Origin: Alisma plantago-aquatica
Taxonomy: Eukaryota; Streptophyta; Magnoliopsida; Alismatales; Alismataceae
Length of the DNA: 64,000 nt
Assembly: GCA_963693085.1 (NCBI GenBank)
Contig: OY856411.1
Span: 70,173,001-70,237,000, forward strand
Direction of reading: 5' to 3'
The notes beneath the pieces were generated by a model. That model did not search any database and had not been told where the DNA came from. It saw only the letters and a program-made list of their open reading frames with translations. Shown here piece by piece: positions 48,188-58,683 of the stretch. A program made the position numbers and the translations under genes. Each line of letters opens with the position of its first letter. Within the stretch, counting starts at the first letter, position 1.

Positions 48188-49440
48188 ATTTGGGTATAGT
48201 TTTTTTATTGGGCATAAAGAAAGACATAATTCATATCACCTTACGTAGGGAAAAATGTTGTGCCCTTTAGTGATATTATTTGCAAATTGTGCCACTAAAA
48301 TAGTAAGATCACATTAGCTTTTAAAAAAAAGGAGTCAAAATCACTAAGATGGCTTTGCAAAGTAATTATTTGCTTCAACAATACCTAGATCCTCATATTT
48401 TTGTCTTCTATGGCATGACGCTTGGTTCATATGGAGAATTTAGAATTTATTGAGGGGGTAAAGCCACATGCTCACTCCATTATTCAATTTATATTCTTTC
48501 AACTAGTTAAAAATTTCACTACTTAAAGATTAAAAGATGTTATCACTTAAAAATCTAAGCTAGATGATAAAAAGTTTGGCAATCAACAAGAGGTATTTTG
48601 TTCATGGGACCAACTCAAGCTTCAACCCCAACACAAAATTTTATGATCAAAATCCATTATCTTTTGAGACAATGGAAAATACTAATTACAAAGCGTGACC
48701 TTCCCTTCAATTTAAAAAAAAAATGTTACCTCAACACTCAAATAGAAGATTCAAATATGTCAATACTGAACAACCGAGTATTTTGGTTTAAAATTTCATT
48801 TTGGATATTTTTGAGATTCTGCACTCTAGCCTCCTCTAATGTGTGGTTCTTTCTCCTTAACCAGAACCTTCCTATTCCATCTTTTGTCATTGACTCATTG
48901 CATTGCCAATCCCCTGCAGGCATCACCACACTCCTTGCTGTTGCTACTTGTCACCTTCTGCATTGTTCATTTCTGTCCCCTGTACCTACATCCTGCCCTG
49001 CCTCCCTCCATCAACAGCCAGTGTGGTTGTGTCCACCACTAGCTATTGGGAGATCACTGACAGTAGCAATGATTTGCTCGGCCCACTGCTTCCGGCATGA
49101 GGAGATCAAGGGGTGATGGTTAGAATGGGTTTAGACGAAGGTGGTTGGGTGGTGTATGCTAGGAGAGATTCTAATCTGGTGAGGAAGAACAAATCTGTGG
49201 TGGTGATGGTATAATAGGCACTCACAATCATCATCTAAGCCTCATTTTCAACCATGTTGAGGTTGTCTACATGGGTGGCAGCAAAGTAATTCCAACAAAA
49301 AAATGGTTCATATGATACAAGCCAATGCAAAGTCCAACCATGTTTATGAATAATTTTGAAATGGTGCGATGTACTGAGGTAAAGGTTGTCTTTTGGAAAC
49401 AGACCCTTCAATATATTTTATCTTTATGGTATCTTTATAG
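48188..49440 (+). repeat. Right arm of inverted duplication (intron side)
   Basis: It aligns inverted with 19,215-20,500. The 172-codon frame at 48,598-49,116 is not kept in the left arm and is not a gene. Homology stops where the copia C LTR fragment begins. Confidence 0.75.
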
Positions 49441-49469
49441 TAAAGGTTGTGTCTTTTGGAAGGGGTTGG

Positions 49470-49671
49470 TTTTCTTACGTCACTGCGGACGGGTGGGTGG
49501 GGAAAAAGAGACCTGCTCTTGATACCATCTAGAGGCAAATGGAATTGTTTATTCAGTGAGTAAAATAGGTTACAGGATAGACTAGAGACATAAGTACAAG
49601 TAAGCAATATGGGACTAAAAGTAAAATAGTAAAACAACAAGTAAATAACACAGTAACACGGTATATATATA
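49470..49671 (-). mobile_element. Truncated copia C-family fragment (LTR, primer site, leader start)
   Basis: Reverse-strand reading gives a copia C LTR (49,529 to about 49,660), its TGGTATCAAGAG primer site (49,517-49,528) and about 45 bp of leader with the CCCACCCACCC run. Everything downstream is missing, so it is a 5' end fragment of another copy in opposite orientation. Confidence 0.85.
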
Positions 49672-50084
49672 GAGAGAGAGTCAGGCTAGAATACACTCGA
49701 GTGTACGGATCGCACGAATACACTCAAGTGTGTTTGCATATCAAGACTATTTTTTGCAAAATATAAACTGTTGATCTTCACCGTAAATACTATAACTAGG
49801 CTACATACAAATTTTGAGCCCATTTGGATGAGTGTAAGTCACTCATCCAAGGGCAACAAAATCGACGTGCGAAACTAATTTGAAATGCATAATTTTTGTG
49901 GTCTTTATAACATGAGCTATACATATCCAAATATGCTCAAATTTTGCATATGAGTTGTTCACGAGATGTTTAAGAAGATCAACGGATTAGATTTTCAAAA
50001 AAAATATTGCATCATGAAAAACTATTGAGTGTATTCCGCTCCAGATACACTCGAGTGTATTCTAGCCTGACTCTCTCTCTCTCT
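49671..50084. mobile_element. MITE with GAGAGTCAGGCTAGAATACACT ends, copy 1
   Basis: This non-coding element of about 414 bp has terminal inverted repeats of about 35 bp (AGAGTCAGGCTAGAATACAC, then CGAGTGTA) and is flanked by TA-rich microsatellite. The target duplication cannot be read because of the TA repeats. Superfamily not assigned; Mutator-like or Tc1/mariner-like are both possible. Confidence 0.75.
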
Positions 50085-50097
50085 ATATATATATATA

Positions 50098-50451
50098 TCA
50101 CTCAAATAGTTTTTCATGATACAATATATTTTTTTTCAAAAATCTAATCCGTTGATCTTATTAAACATCTTGTGAATAGCTCATATGCAAAATTTGATCA
50201 CATTTGGACATTTATAGGTCATGTTATAAAGACCACAAAAATTATGCATTTCAAATTAATTTCACGTGTCAATTTTGTTGCCCTTGGATGAGTGACTTAC
50301 ACTCATCCAAATGGGCTCAAAATTTGTCTGTAGTCTAGGTATAGTATGACGGTGAAGATCAATGGTTTACATTTTGCAAAAATAGTCTTGATATGAAAAT
50401 ACACTTGAGTGTATTTGTGCGATCTGTACACTTGAGTGTATTCTAGCCTGA

Positions 50452-50475
<24 letters not shown>
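50098..50475. mobile_element. Same MITE family, copy 2, inverted and truncated
   Basis: It is the reverse complement of copy 1 over about 370 bp and lacks the outermost inverted repeat on the left. With copy 1 it forms an inverted repeat with a spacer of about 15 bp. Confidence 0.8.
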
Positions 50476-50528
<53 letters not shown>

Positions 50529-50550
50529 CACACAGAGACACACACATATA
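50476..50550. repeat. TA/CA microsatellite
   Basis: (TA)n is followed by (CA)n with GAGA interruptions. Confidence 0.9.
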
Positions 50551-50554
50551 TACA

Positions 50555-50636
50555 GGATTAAGAGAGGCATCTCTCCCCCTCTCCCATGCCCATGAAGGAG
50601 GTCGAACGTCCGGGAGGGTGGTAAACCAAGGCGGCA
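50555..50636 (-). repeat. SINE-like short repeat, copy 1
   Basis: From GGATTAAGAGAGGCA to CCAAGGCGGCA. On the minus strand it contains a GTTCGACCTCC block that matches an RNA polymerase III B box. Related pieces are at 60,481-60,546 and 62,912-62,994. It resembles the 3' half of a tRNA-derived SINE. Confidence 0.6.
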
Positions 50637-50677
50637 TATGTATGTATGTATATGTATGTGTGTATATACATACATAT

Positions 50678-50865
50678 TGTTGAGAAAAAGATTATATTGA
50701 ATTGAATGCAATGGGATGAATACAAGACTGGACACCCTCTCCTTGATATAGGAGAGGGGAGACCCCCTAAGAATTAGGACGCAAGTAATCTAAACGGGCT
50801 GAGATACAAAAGCCCACTAACTAATTAACCTATTAACTAAATAGGCTAATATAGACTTTCTAACA
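50678..50865 (-). mobile_element. Solo LTR of the 51-60 kb LTR element family
   Basis: The reverse complement matches 51,000-51,180 and 59,846-60,028, from TGTTAGA to TCTCAACA. No internal sequence follows, so it is a solo LTR left by recombination. The flanks are TA/CA repeats and give no clear duplication. Confidence 0.85.
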
Positions 50866-50878
50866 CACATATATGTAC

Positions 50879-50879
<1 letters not shown>

Positions 50880-50922
<43 letters not shown>

Positions 50923-50936
50923 ATACACGTATATAT
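50880..50936. repeat. AT/GT microsatellite
   Basis: (AT)n, (GT)n and a short TATACACGTATATA tail. Confidence 0.9.
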
Positions 50937-50999
50937 ATGGGTAGCGATCCTGTGAGAAACATCCTACGGTGAGAGCATGAGAGGCATTTGAATAACTAC

Positions 51000-51180
51000 T
51001 GTTAGAGAGTCCATATTAGCCTATTTAGTTAATAGGTTAATTAGTTAGTGGGTTTTGTATCTCAGCCCATTTAGATTACTTGCATCCTAAGCCTTAGGGT
51101 GTCTCCCCTCTCCTATATAAAGGAGAGGGCGTCCAATCTTGTATTCATCCCATTGCATTCAATATAATCTTATTCTCAAC
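51000..51180 (+). repeat. 5' LTR of element D
   Basis: The 181-bp LTR carries a TATATAAAGGAGAGGG promoter-like block near 51,113. Confidence 0.88.
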
Positions 51181-51192
51181 TTGGTATCAGAG
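51181..51192 (+). other. Primer-binding site of element D
   Basis: TTGGTATCAGAG, tRNA-Met type. Confidence 0.85.
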
Positions 51193-52238
51193 TGTGTTTG
51201 CTCATGAGGAAACCCTAGCTGCCTCCGCTTCCCTCCTCTCCTAGTCGCTGAAGAACACAGGACCAGGCCGGCCGCCGCCTCTCTCCGAGAGAGAACAATA
51301 GGGGAGAGCCCGCCTGCGGGCGGCCGCCGTCGGCTGCCTACTAGGCACTTCGGGTCTCCATGGCTCTTTTTCTCCCACTTTCACATATATTTGTACGTCA
51401 GCGCTAATTCCCGACATGCAATGTATGTTTTTCAAATCCAAAGTCGACCGTTGGTAATCTTCTTTCCGGCCATCACGTAGCCGACGCCATCCATCACCTC
51501 CACCATCCATCAGCCAGCAGTCATCAGCCTGCTGGCCAACATCACCCATCCTCTTTCTCAAAGAGTCGCTGCATCCCGCGCAAGTGCTGCTCGTATCCGG
51601 CAGCAACGTCATTGCTCCCCAGCGCCATCACTATCCATCCAACCGGCTTCGTCTTCCGCAATAGCCGCCACTGTTGCAACAATTTGTGCCGCCCATCAGC
51701 AACAGCCACCTGACAGAAGAAAATAACACCGCCACAAATCACAGTGGTCGTCGCCTCTACCACTGCATCGCGTCAACGTCCTCAGCATCAGCCTTCCTCG
51801 TCGCTCATGGAGAGGCTCCGTGCTTGGCTCTGCATGCGGCCTCATGGCCTGCAATATCTCCGGAGCCGCACAGGAGACCTTTATCATCTCCTCTGCTGCA
51901 GCCAAGTGCTACATCAACTGAGCGACACAATCCAACCATCTATTGCTCGTCATCTCGCTGCTACAGTCACGGTTGGCACTAACCATCAGCCAATCCGATC
52001 AGCCACTACTCTAAGCCAAACTGCTGTCTCCATCCATTATCTATGCCCATTAAGTTGCTGACTACCGCGGGCGATCCCCACTCTCCACCGCTACCAAACA
52101 ACCCCAATTTTTACTGCCCCCCTATACAATATGCCTGAAGCTATTCGGATCCTTAATCAGTCCTATTTTTTGCTAATCGGCTTTTCAGGTCGGGATTAGA
52201 TCCATTTAATTTTCTACCCAGACTTTACATTGACCCAT
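51193..52238 (+). other. Non-coding 5' interior of element D
   Basis: GC-balanced sequence rich in CATCA and GCC words. Frames up to about 123 codons on both strands show no retroviral motif. It runs to the CACTA insertion and its CAT duplication at 52,236-52,238. Confidence 0.7.
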
Positions 52239-52261
52239 CACTACTACAGAAGTGCCTTTTA

Positions 52262-52600
52262 GTGTCGGTTGTTTAACCCCCTTTGGCGTCGGTTTCTGAA
52301 CGACGCCTATGTGGGCGCCGCTAAAAGGTTGGACACTTCAGCGTCGGTTAAAAAACCGACGCCTATTTAACATAAAGGCGTCGGTTTATTATAAAACACC
52401 GACTCCAAAAGGGTTCGCGCCACAGAAAACGGCGTCATCTAGGACGCTTTCTGCGTCGGTTATATACTAAAGGACCGACGCAGAAAAGTGTCCTAGATGA
52501 CTCCCATTTCCTATAGCGCGAACACTTTTGGCGTCGGTGTTCAACAAAAAACCGACGCTGTAAGTCTGTGCTGACGGTTATCTGTAAATAACCGACGCCT
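52262..52600. repeat. Left subterminal hairpin repeats of the CACTA
   Basis: About six units of the form GGCGTCGGT, a short spacer, then ACCGACGCC lie in about 340 bp. Each unit is itself a small inverted repeat. In En/Spm the subterminal repeats are binding sites of the TNPA-type protein. Confidence 0.88.
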
Positions 52601-52861
52601 ATATCTATTTTTTTTTATAAATCTGTTTGCAGGCCTGCTGTGGCTGGTCAGCAGGATGAGAACCTGCAGTTCAGTTTTCTAAACTGTAGGTTTACGACAT
52701 CCATTGATATCAGCCTACAAACAGGCCACAAACCTGCAAAATTAACATAAAAAGATTCACACAAGTAGATACATTCAGACATCAATTCAATTGTCACGTT
52801 CACACATATAGAATCATTCAAATACATGTTTTAACATTCAGAAACATTCATTTACAAAGTA
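52601..52861 (-). other. 3' untranslated side of the CACTA gene
   Basis: Between the stop codon and the subterminal repeats. It includes an AGGCCTGCTG...CAGGCC partial inverted repeat near 52,632-52,730. No coding sequence. Confidence 0.5.
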
Positions 52862-55800
52862 TCATTCATCATCACTATCAACATCCCAATTATATCTTAC
52901 AGTTGCCACTGTTTGTACAGCTATTGCCCATTCTTCTCTTACTTCATCTAATACTTCCCTCGTATATGTAGCATGTACATTTTTTAAGCATTTGCCTATA
53001 GTGTGGTCAGTTTTAAACACCTGCAAAGAGAATGATGTATATATATAAGTAATAATATAAAAATAAGATTGATATATTTCATACTAACTAATGAGACTAT
53101 ATATAATACCTCATGTATGGTATCGATGTCCAATGCGGCATGTTTGATAATCATCTGCATAAATCGCATCACATAGTATGCGCATGCCCAGCCATTGTCT
53201 TGTGTAGCGCACTATAAATTGAAACATACAAAATAATACAACTAAGCAAAATTCACATTAATAATATATACATTGGAGTCGGGGAGTCGGGAACTTACTT
53301 TTACGTTCTCCCAAGACAATGGCTGGTTCTTTTTCCTTGGGACCTTTCCTCCAGCATTTTTGAATGCATCTAAACCCCTACATGTTAATATAACACACTA
53401 AGTTGCATAAGTAAATAGTAATGTAATAAAAGATGTTAACGGATATAAAAAATGAAATATTTCTCACCAGAATAATGCCATTCTCATTACGTGTCCAATT
53501 TTAGTGTTTAATGTACTTCCTGTGGGATCTAGATAATAAACAGTGAACGTCCCGGGGACAATAACTAGTAACTCCCAATGTCTACCACTAGAGGTAAAAA
53601 GTTAACAATTAATAACTCAAAATGCAAAATAATAATGGAATTTTCTTAAGTCCAAATTATAAATAAAGCAAACTTACTTGACATTGAATGGAGCTATTAT
53701 TATCGTCTTCATTTGATGACCAAAAATTGTAAAAGCATCTATACAGTATTGTTGAACACTATCAGGGTCTTTAGCTACCATACTAATCAATGATGGAATC
53801 AAAAATCCCACATGATCATATGCAAATTGTTTGCAATGATCTTCGATTAAGTAGCTGCAAAACATATAGACGTATGCATTAATATATAAGAAACTAGATC
53901 ACCGGATCTTACACAAGGTATATGGATGTATAAACAAGATCTCACCTTATCCATGTCTCTATCATTGATGTATTCAACCAATCATACATAAACAGCTCAA
54001 TAATATCTTGTATAAATAAAGAGCTGCCGTATGATTGACCTGCATAATCTGCATCTAAAGAAACAATTATAGGGCAAAGTATATTATGTGCCCGTAGCCA
54101 ACATGCCATTCCCCTACAAGCAGGACCTAACGGGTATGGTAGGTCAGTTGGAACCCAAGTTGGTAATGCGGGAATTGGAGGTGGAGGCCTAGGTGCTCTT
54201 GGTGTCTTCTTTTTAACCTGTATATATAATTTCAGATCAGTTGACATCATATATACACATTAACAGTCTAAATCAATGTAAATTTATCTTACAATTTCAG
54301 TCGTGTAGAGGACATCTGCTTTGGGCCACAATATGACCCCACTTTCTGCCTCACCAAGTGTATCAATATCTGGGTGGGCATATGGCAACTCAACTTCCCT
54401 CCAATCGGGTAATACATGTATCGGGCTCACACGAATGTAGCCCTGCGGCATTGGAGTCCCATGAAACGTTGCCCCAGGAAGGGACTGGTAAGCTTGCGCC
54501 TCTGCAACAACATAGTTTTCCATTCTTAAGCGGCATGGCTTCAATGCCTACAAATTTACGTAAAGAATGTTATACATATATACATATCATCTTGAAAACA
54601 TATCATCTTGAAAAGACTAGCTACAATGTCATAAACAATACTTACAGCAGACGTGTTAGGCGATGGGTCTCCAGGATTACTTGTAGTCTGTGCACCAGGA
54701 GAAGAGTGGGTCGGCATAGGCTGATTGGAAGCCTGAGATGCCTGCCACCGCAACAATTCTTCCTTGACCTTCTCAGCAACCACATCGTTGAGCTTCTTAG
54801 CAACTATATCCTCGACTCTCTTATTCTCCTATACATGGATAAAACAAATATTAGCTTTTTATTAATGAATTTCCTTTTGCAGTAACATTCTAAAAATAGA
54901 ATATGTTACCTCTTCTTGAGAAAGTCCCGCTCTGGGTTTGCGCTGGGATGGCCCAAAGAATGCTTTGATGCCCACACCAGCGCCGACACCTCCAACACGT
55001 CCAGGATGCTCTGGGTTACCCAGAGCAACTGTCAATTCATCCCTTGTGCCCTGAGGGATGAACGTGCCTTGTTTCCTCTGCTCGTGCAGCTCCCGCTAAT
55101 CACCATAAACAAAAATTGGTAAGTTAACACCACAAATAATCAATATTCAAATGATTGCTCTAAGAGTTGTATTTTACCATTTTTGCAGCCGCCTCAGCAG
55201 TTTCGTGCTTCTTTATTTCACCCTTCTTGTTTTTCCTGCCAGCTATCCAGATATCATGGCGAGGCAAGGGTGTGGCCGCAGACTCCTGAGTAGCCGCAGA
55301 CTCCTGAGTAGCCGCAGACTCCGCCTGTAGTATTTGGCGAACGCTTGCATAGCCTTTTGGACCCATAGTATGGTCATGTACATTCAGTGCACGCCTTGCT
55401 TTTTGTGCGTCACTGAGGGCCTAGTTAGTATGCACATTTATAATTAGGTTAGTAGCACTAAATGTTAATCTTGAATAGGTGAATACAATGTATATTAATT
55501 AAAATGGGAGTGACGCCTAATACCTTGAATTCTTCAGATTTTCTTGAAGCAACAAAATTGTCCCAATCTTCTTTGTCCAAGAAGTTCCATTGTTCAAGGG
55601 CTGACTTCTTCTTCTTATCACCCTGTCTTATGTATTCTCTGTTCAGATTTGTCCTGTAATTCCTAAGCATCTTTCCAGCGCGTTGCATCACACTTTTACG
55701 ATGCAACATCTCATCCAATGCAAACAGATTCTGTAAAATAGAAATGTTATTAACTAGTACCAAAAATATAATTGCAAATAATAGAATTTGTAATCTACAA

Positions 55801-56279
55801 AATAGAATTGCAAATAATAATAACTCACGCATAAATCTTTCCATATCAAGTCTTTCTTCGCCTGAGGAACTTTATGCCAATTATCATACTTAACACCACA
55901 ATGGCTTCGAGTGACAACCCCAAGATAGTTTATAAAATTATTGCGGTTCACTCCAATTGCATTCCCTCCATTATCAAACTCCACAACCAATTTGGATCCA
56001 CTGCCACTCAGCGCAAGTAACTTTTTCAACATAGTGATACCCCTTTTCTTGTTAAGTTTTTGTTGCTGCGCATCAAGTTGCTCAATTGCTTCAGTGGGTA
56101 GTTGTGCATCATCAACCTAAAATTTGACAAAAATAAACACACCGAATTAAGCCAATATAGAAACACACCGATATGTTTTTAGAACTTATGTTGGTATCCT
56201 CGCCATGCTCGTCATGGACAGCATGCTCATCATGGACTTCATGCTCATCATGGACATCATTCTCATCATGGTGAGCCAT
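52862..56279 (-). CDS. CACTA-encoded Transposase_24-Ulp1 fusion protein (13 exons)
   Basis: Exons 5' to 3': 56279-56169, 56116-55829, 55730-55524, 55420-55178, 55095-54910, 54828-54646, 54547-54293, 54217-53946, 53854-53678, 53587-53468, 53377-53299, 53211-53110, 53020-52862. All twelve introns are GT-AG and phases match, giving 793 residues without a stop. The N-terminus has VHDEHE-type repeats. Residues about 60-230 (NYLGVVTRSHCGVKYDNWH, WKDLC, MGPKGYASVRQI) match plant Transposase_24 (PF03004). A QESAAT repeat and a Pro/Ser-rich linker follow. The C-terminus is Ulp1-like (PF02902): H644 in RHWELLVI, D661 in YYLDPTG, Q711 and C717 in QDNGWACAYYVM. The 17- and 6-residue spacings equal those in human SENP1. 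An acceptor (TTTTCAG) directly before the ATG suggests an upstream non-coding exon. Its substrate and role are unknown. Splicing is my prediction. Confidence 0.85.
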
Positions 56280-56402
56280 CTGAAAATTTCATTAAAAAGG
56301 AAAACATTTAGCATTTGTATCAACTAGAATAAGGAAAACATTTAGCATTTGTATAAACATACATGTCTCTAAAATTGTGATCTTTTATCAATTAGCAATC
56401 CT

Positions 56403-56784
56403 TCAATGTACAAGTAATATAAAAAACAATGATTGTTCACATTCTAGGCCAACAAACACATGTGATGTCATTCTTATATATAATAAATGTGTACCACCTA
56501 TCCCATCCTTGAACACCTAATCTCACTAGTAAGTGTATAATGTGTATTGGGTTTTCAAGAAAATTTCGGCAGCATTTCCCCATTGTTCTCTAAGTACATA
56601 TGTACTTAGAGAACAAACGGGGAAATGCTACCAAAATTTTCTCGAAAGCTCAATACACATTATACACTTACATCCTAAGTGAGATTAGGTGTTCAAGAAC
56701 AGTCCCAAACCGGGGACTATCCAAGATTTACTCCTAATGAGTAAATCTTGGACGGGTTTCTAGGCCAACAAACACAATAGATAT
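56403..56784. repeat. CACTA internal direct repeat, copy 1
   Basis: A unit of about 382 bp, from TCAATGTACAAGTAATAT to AACACAATAGATAT, is repeated almost exactly at 56,849-57,233. It contains a 190-bp foldback (56,508-56,697) centred on a TAAGTACATATGTACTTA palindrome and a smaller palindrome CCAAGATTTACTC/GAGTAAATCTTGG. It lies just upstream of the gene, possibly in its leader or first intron. Confidence 0.92.
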
Positions 56785-56848
56785 CTACAATGAAGCCGGA
56801 CTCCATACAAACAATATATAATTTAGTGATTGTTCATTCTAATTTATA

Positions 56849-57233
56849 TCAATGTACAAGTAATATAAAAAACAATGATTGTTCACATTCTAGGCCAACA
56901 AACACATGTGATGTCATTCTTATATATAATAAATGTGTACCACCTATCCCATCCTTGAACACCTAATCTCACTAGTAAGTGTATAATGTGTATTGGGTTT
57001 TCAAGAAAATTTCGGCAGCATTTCCCCGCTGTTCTCTAAGTACATATGTACTTAGAGAACAAACGGGGAAATGCTACCAAAATTTTCTCAAAAACTCAAT
57101 ACACATTATACACTTACATCCTAAGTGAGATTAGGTGTTCAAGAACAGTCCCAAACCGGGTACTATCCAAGATTTACTCCTAATGAGTAAATCTTGGACG
57201 GGTTTCTAGGCCAACAAACACAATAATAGATAT
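56849..57233. repeat. CACTA internal direct repeat, copy 2
   Basis: This is the second unit of about 385 bp, with its own 190-bp foldback at 56,954-57,143. Few substitutions separate it from copy 1, so the duplication is recent. Confidence 0.92.
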
Positions 57234-57834
57234 GTACATGTTAGGGTTTCATCACAATTGATGTTAGGGTATAAACAATGTTAGGGTTTAATCAAATCAA
57301 ATGATGCTAGAATGGACAAGTTTAAATCAAATTAGGATTTAAATTAGGGTTCCAATAGGATTCAATTTAATTAATTTTTATGTGAAAGATGTAATATTAT
57401 AATACATACAATGGCAATGAAATGAAACCCTAATTGTATTGGAACTCATAAAAGGATGTCTCAAAGGTTGAATCTAATATATGCATCCTAAAAAAGGTAT
57501 CACATCACAAATGTGCATTTCAATAATCATATTTTATTTCCTTCCAATTAGTGTGGGTGCCATGTTTGGAATTGTTTTCTAATCATGGGTCCCTTAATTT
57601 TATTTAGGATAGAAGATAAAATCAAGGATATCAAATAGTAGACAAAAGGGGTACACTCTAGGATTTAAGATCACACTACATCATGAATTTTATACAAAAT
57701 TACATGTATGTGTATATAAAAAAATATATTTATAAGGAACTTCTATACATATCTAATCAACAAAAGCAGTAAAACAGCAATCAGTAAAACTAACAGCAAG
57801 GAAATCAGTAAAACTAACCAGTGTTGTAGAAACA

Positions 57835-58330
57835 GGACGCCGGGTGTCAGCAGGAAGAAAGGAAGGAGCTAGGGCAGGCAGGTGGGAAAGCAGAAGGGCA
57901 CCAGGCGTGGCGGCGGCGCCGGTTCTCAGGCGTGGCGGCGGCGCAGCGGATGGAGCAGCAGGGTGCGCGCGCGGGCAGCAGGTGGCTGGAGCAGCAGGGC
58001 GGCGGTGCAGGGCGGCGACGAGCGGACAGCAGCAGCAGCAGGGGCGGCGGAGAAGAATGGCACCGGAGAAGAAGGGCGCCGGAGAAGAAGCTAGGGCGGC
58101 GGCTCTGTTGGAAGAAGCTAGGTGGGCGGCGCCGGCGACGAACAGCAGCAGCAGTAGCAAGGTCGGCGGCGACGCACAGAAGCAGCAACGTCGGCGGCGA
58201 CGGCGAGGCAAGGAAGCACGGGCAGCGTCGGCGACGGCGAGAACCGGCAGGCGGGCGATCGAGCAGCGCGGCAGCTAGCGATGAAGGCAATGGAACAGGT
58301 AGGTGCCTAACGGGCGTCGCGCGGGTCTAT
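57835..58330 (-). promoter_or_regulatory. GC-rich 5' region of the CACTA gene
   Basis: This island of about 500 bp with GGCGGCG and AGCAGCAG words contrasts with its AT-rich surroundings. It sits between the gene and the right terminus, where En/Spm-type elements have a GC-rich untranslated first exon and promoter. Frames of 130-150 codons on both strands are composition artefacts (Ala/Arg/Gly and Pro/Ser/Leu). The assignment as promoter and first exon is inference. Confidence 0.5.
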
Positions 58331-58334
58331 TAGG

Positions 58335-58660
58335 TTGCTAAAGGCGTCGGTTGATAGTAATACACCGACGCCCAACAATGCAACCTTTACCCTAATTTTT
58401 CGCGCAAATTTTCATTTACATAGGAGTCGGTTAATAGTTACCAAACCGACGCTGTAGGAGACGAAAAAAGTTCGCTCGAAAATTGATTTTCGCGGGCTAC
58501 TTTTAGACGTCGGTCTGTTATAAATGGCCGACGCTGAATACAAAGCGGTACCCGTGTCTGGCTGGTCTTCGAATATAGACGTCGGTGAGTATAAATAACT
58601 GATGCCTATGTAAAATAGGAGTCGGTTTTCCTAAATAACCGACGCCACTAAAAGCGCCAC
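58335..58660. repeat. Right subterminal hairpin repeats of the CACTA
   Basis: About five GGCGTCGGT/ACCGACGCC-type units, some degenerate (GACGTCGGT, AGTCGGTTAA), mirror those at 52,262-52,600. Confidence 0.88.
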
Positions 58661-58683
58661 TGAATGATGTTTTTGTAGTAGTG

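Larger units (their letters stand above)
52239..58683 (-). mobile_element. CACTA (En/Spm) transposon carrying a Transposase_24-Ulp1 gene
   Basis: The 6,445-bp element has inverted termini CACTACTACA(G/A)AA, a 3-bp duplication CAT (52,236-52,238 and 58,684-58,686) and dense subterminal GGCGTCGG/CCGACGCC repeats at both ends. These are the three hallmarks of the CACTA superfamily. One multi-exon gene on the minus strand occupies 52,862-56,279. No TNP2-type transposase is found in the remaining 2.4 kb, which holds a duplicated hairpin region and a GC-rich 5' region. The element is therefore probably not self-sufficient. Confidence 0.95.

Noticed and set aside
48598..49116. 172-codon plus-strand frame
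   Set aside because: The homologous left arm does not keep the frame, and the sequence is intron-like helicase flank.
57753..58333. Frames of 130-150 codons on both strands in the GC-rich island
   Set aside because: Trinucleotide-like GCG/GCA composition gives open frames in nearly all frames. Read instead as the untranslated 5' region of the CACTA gene.
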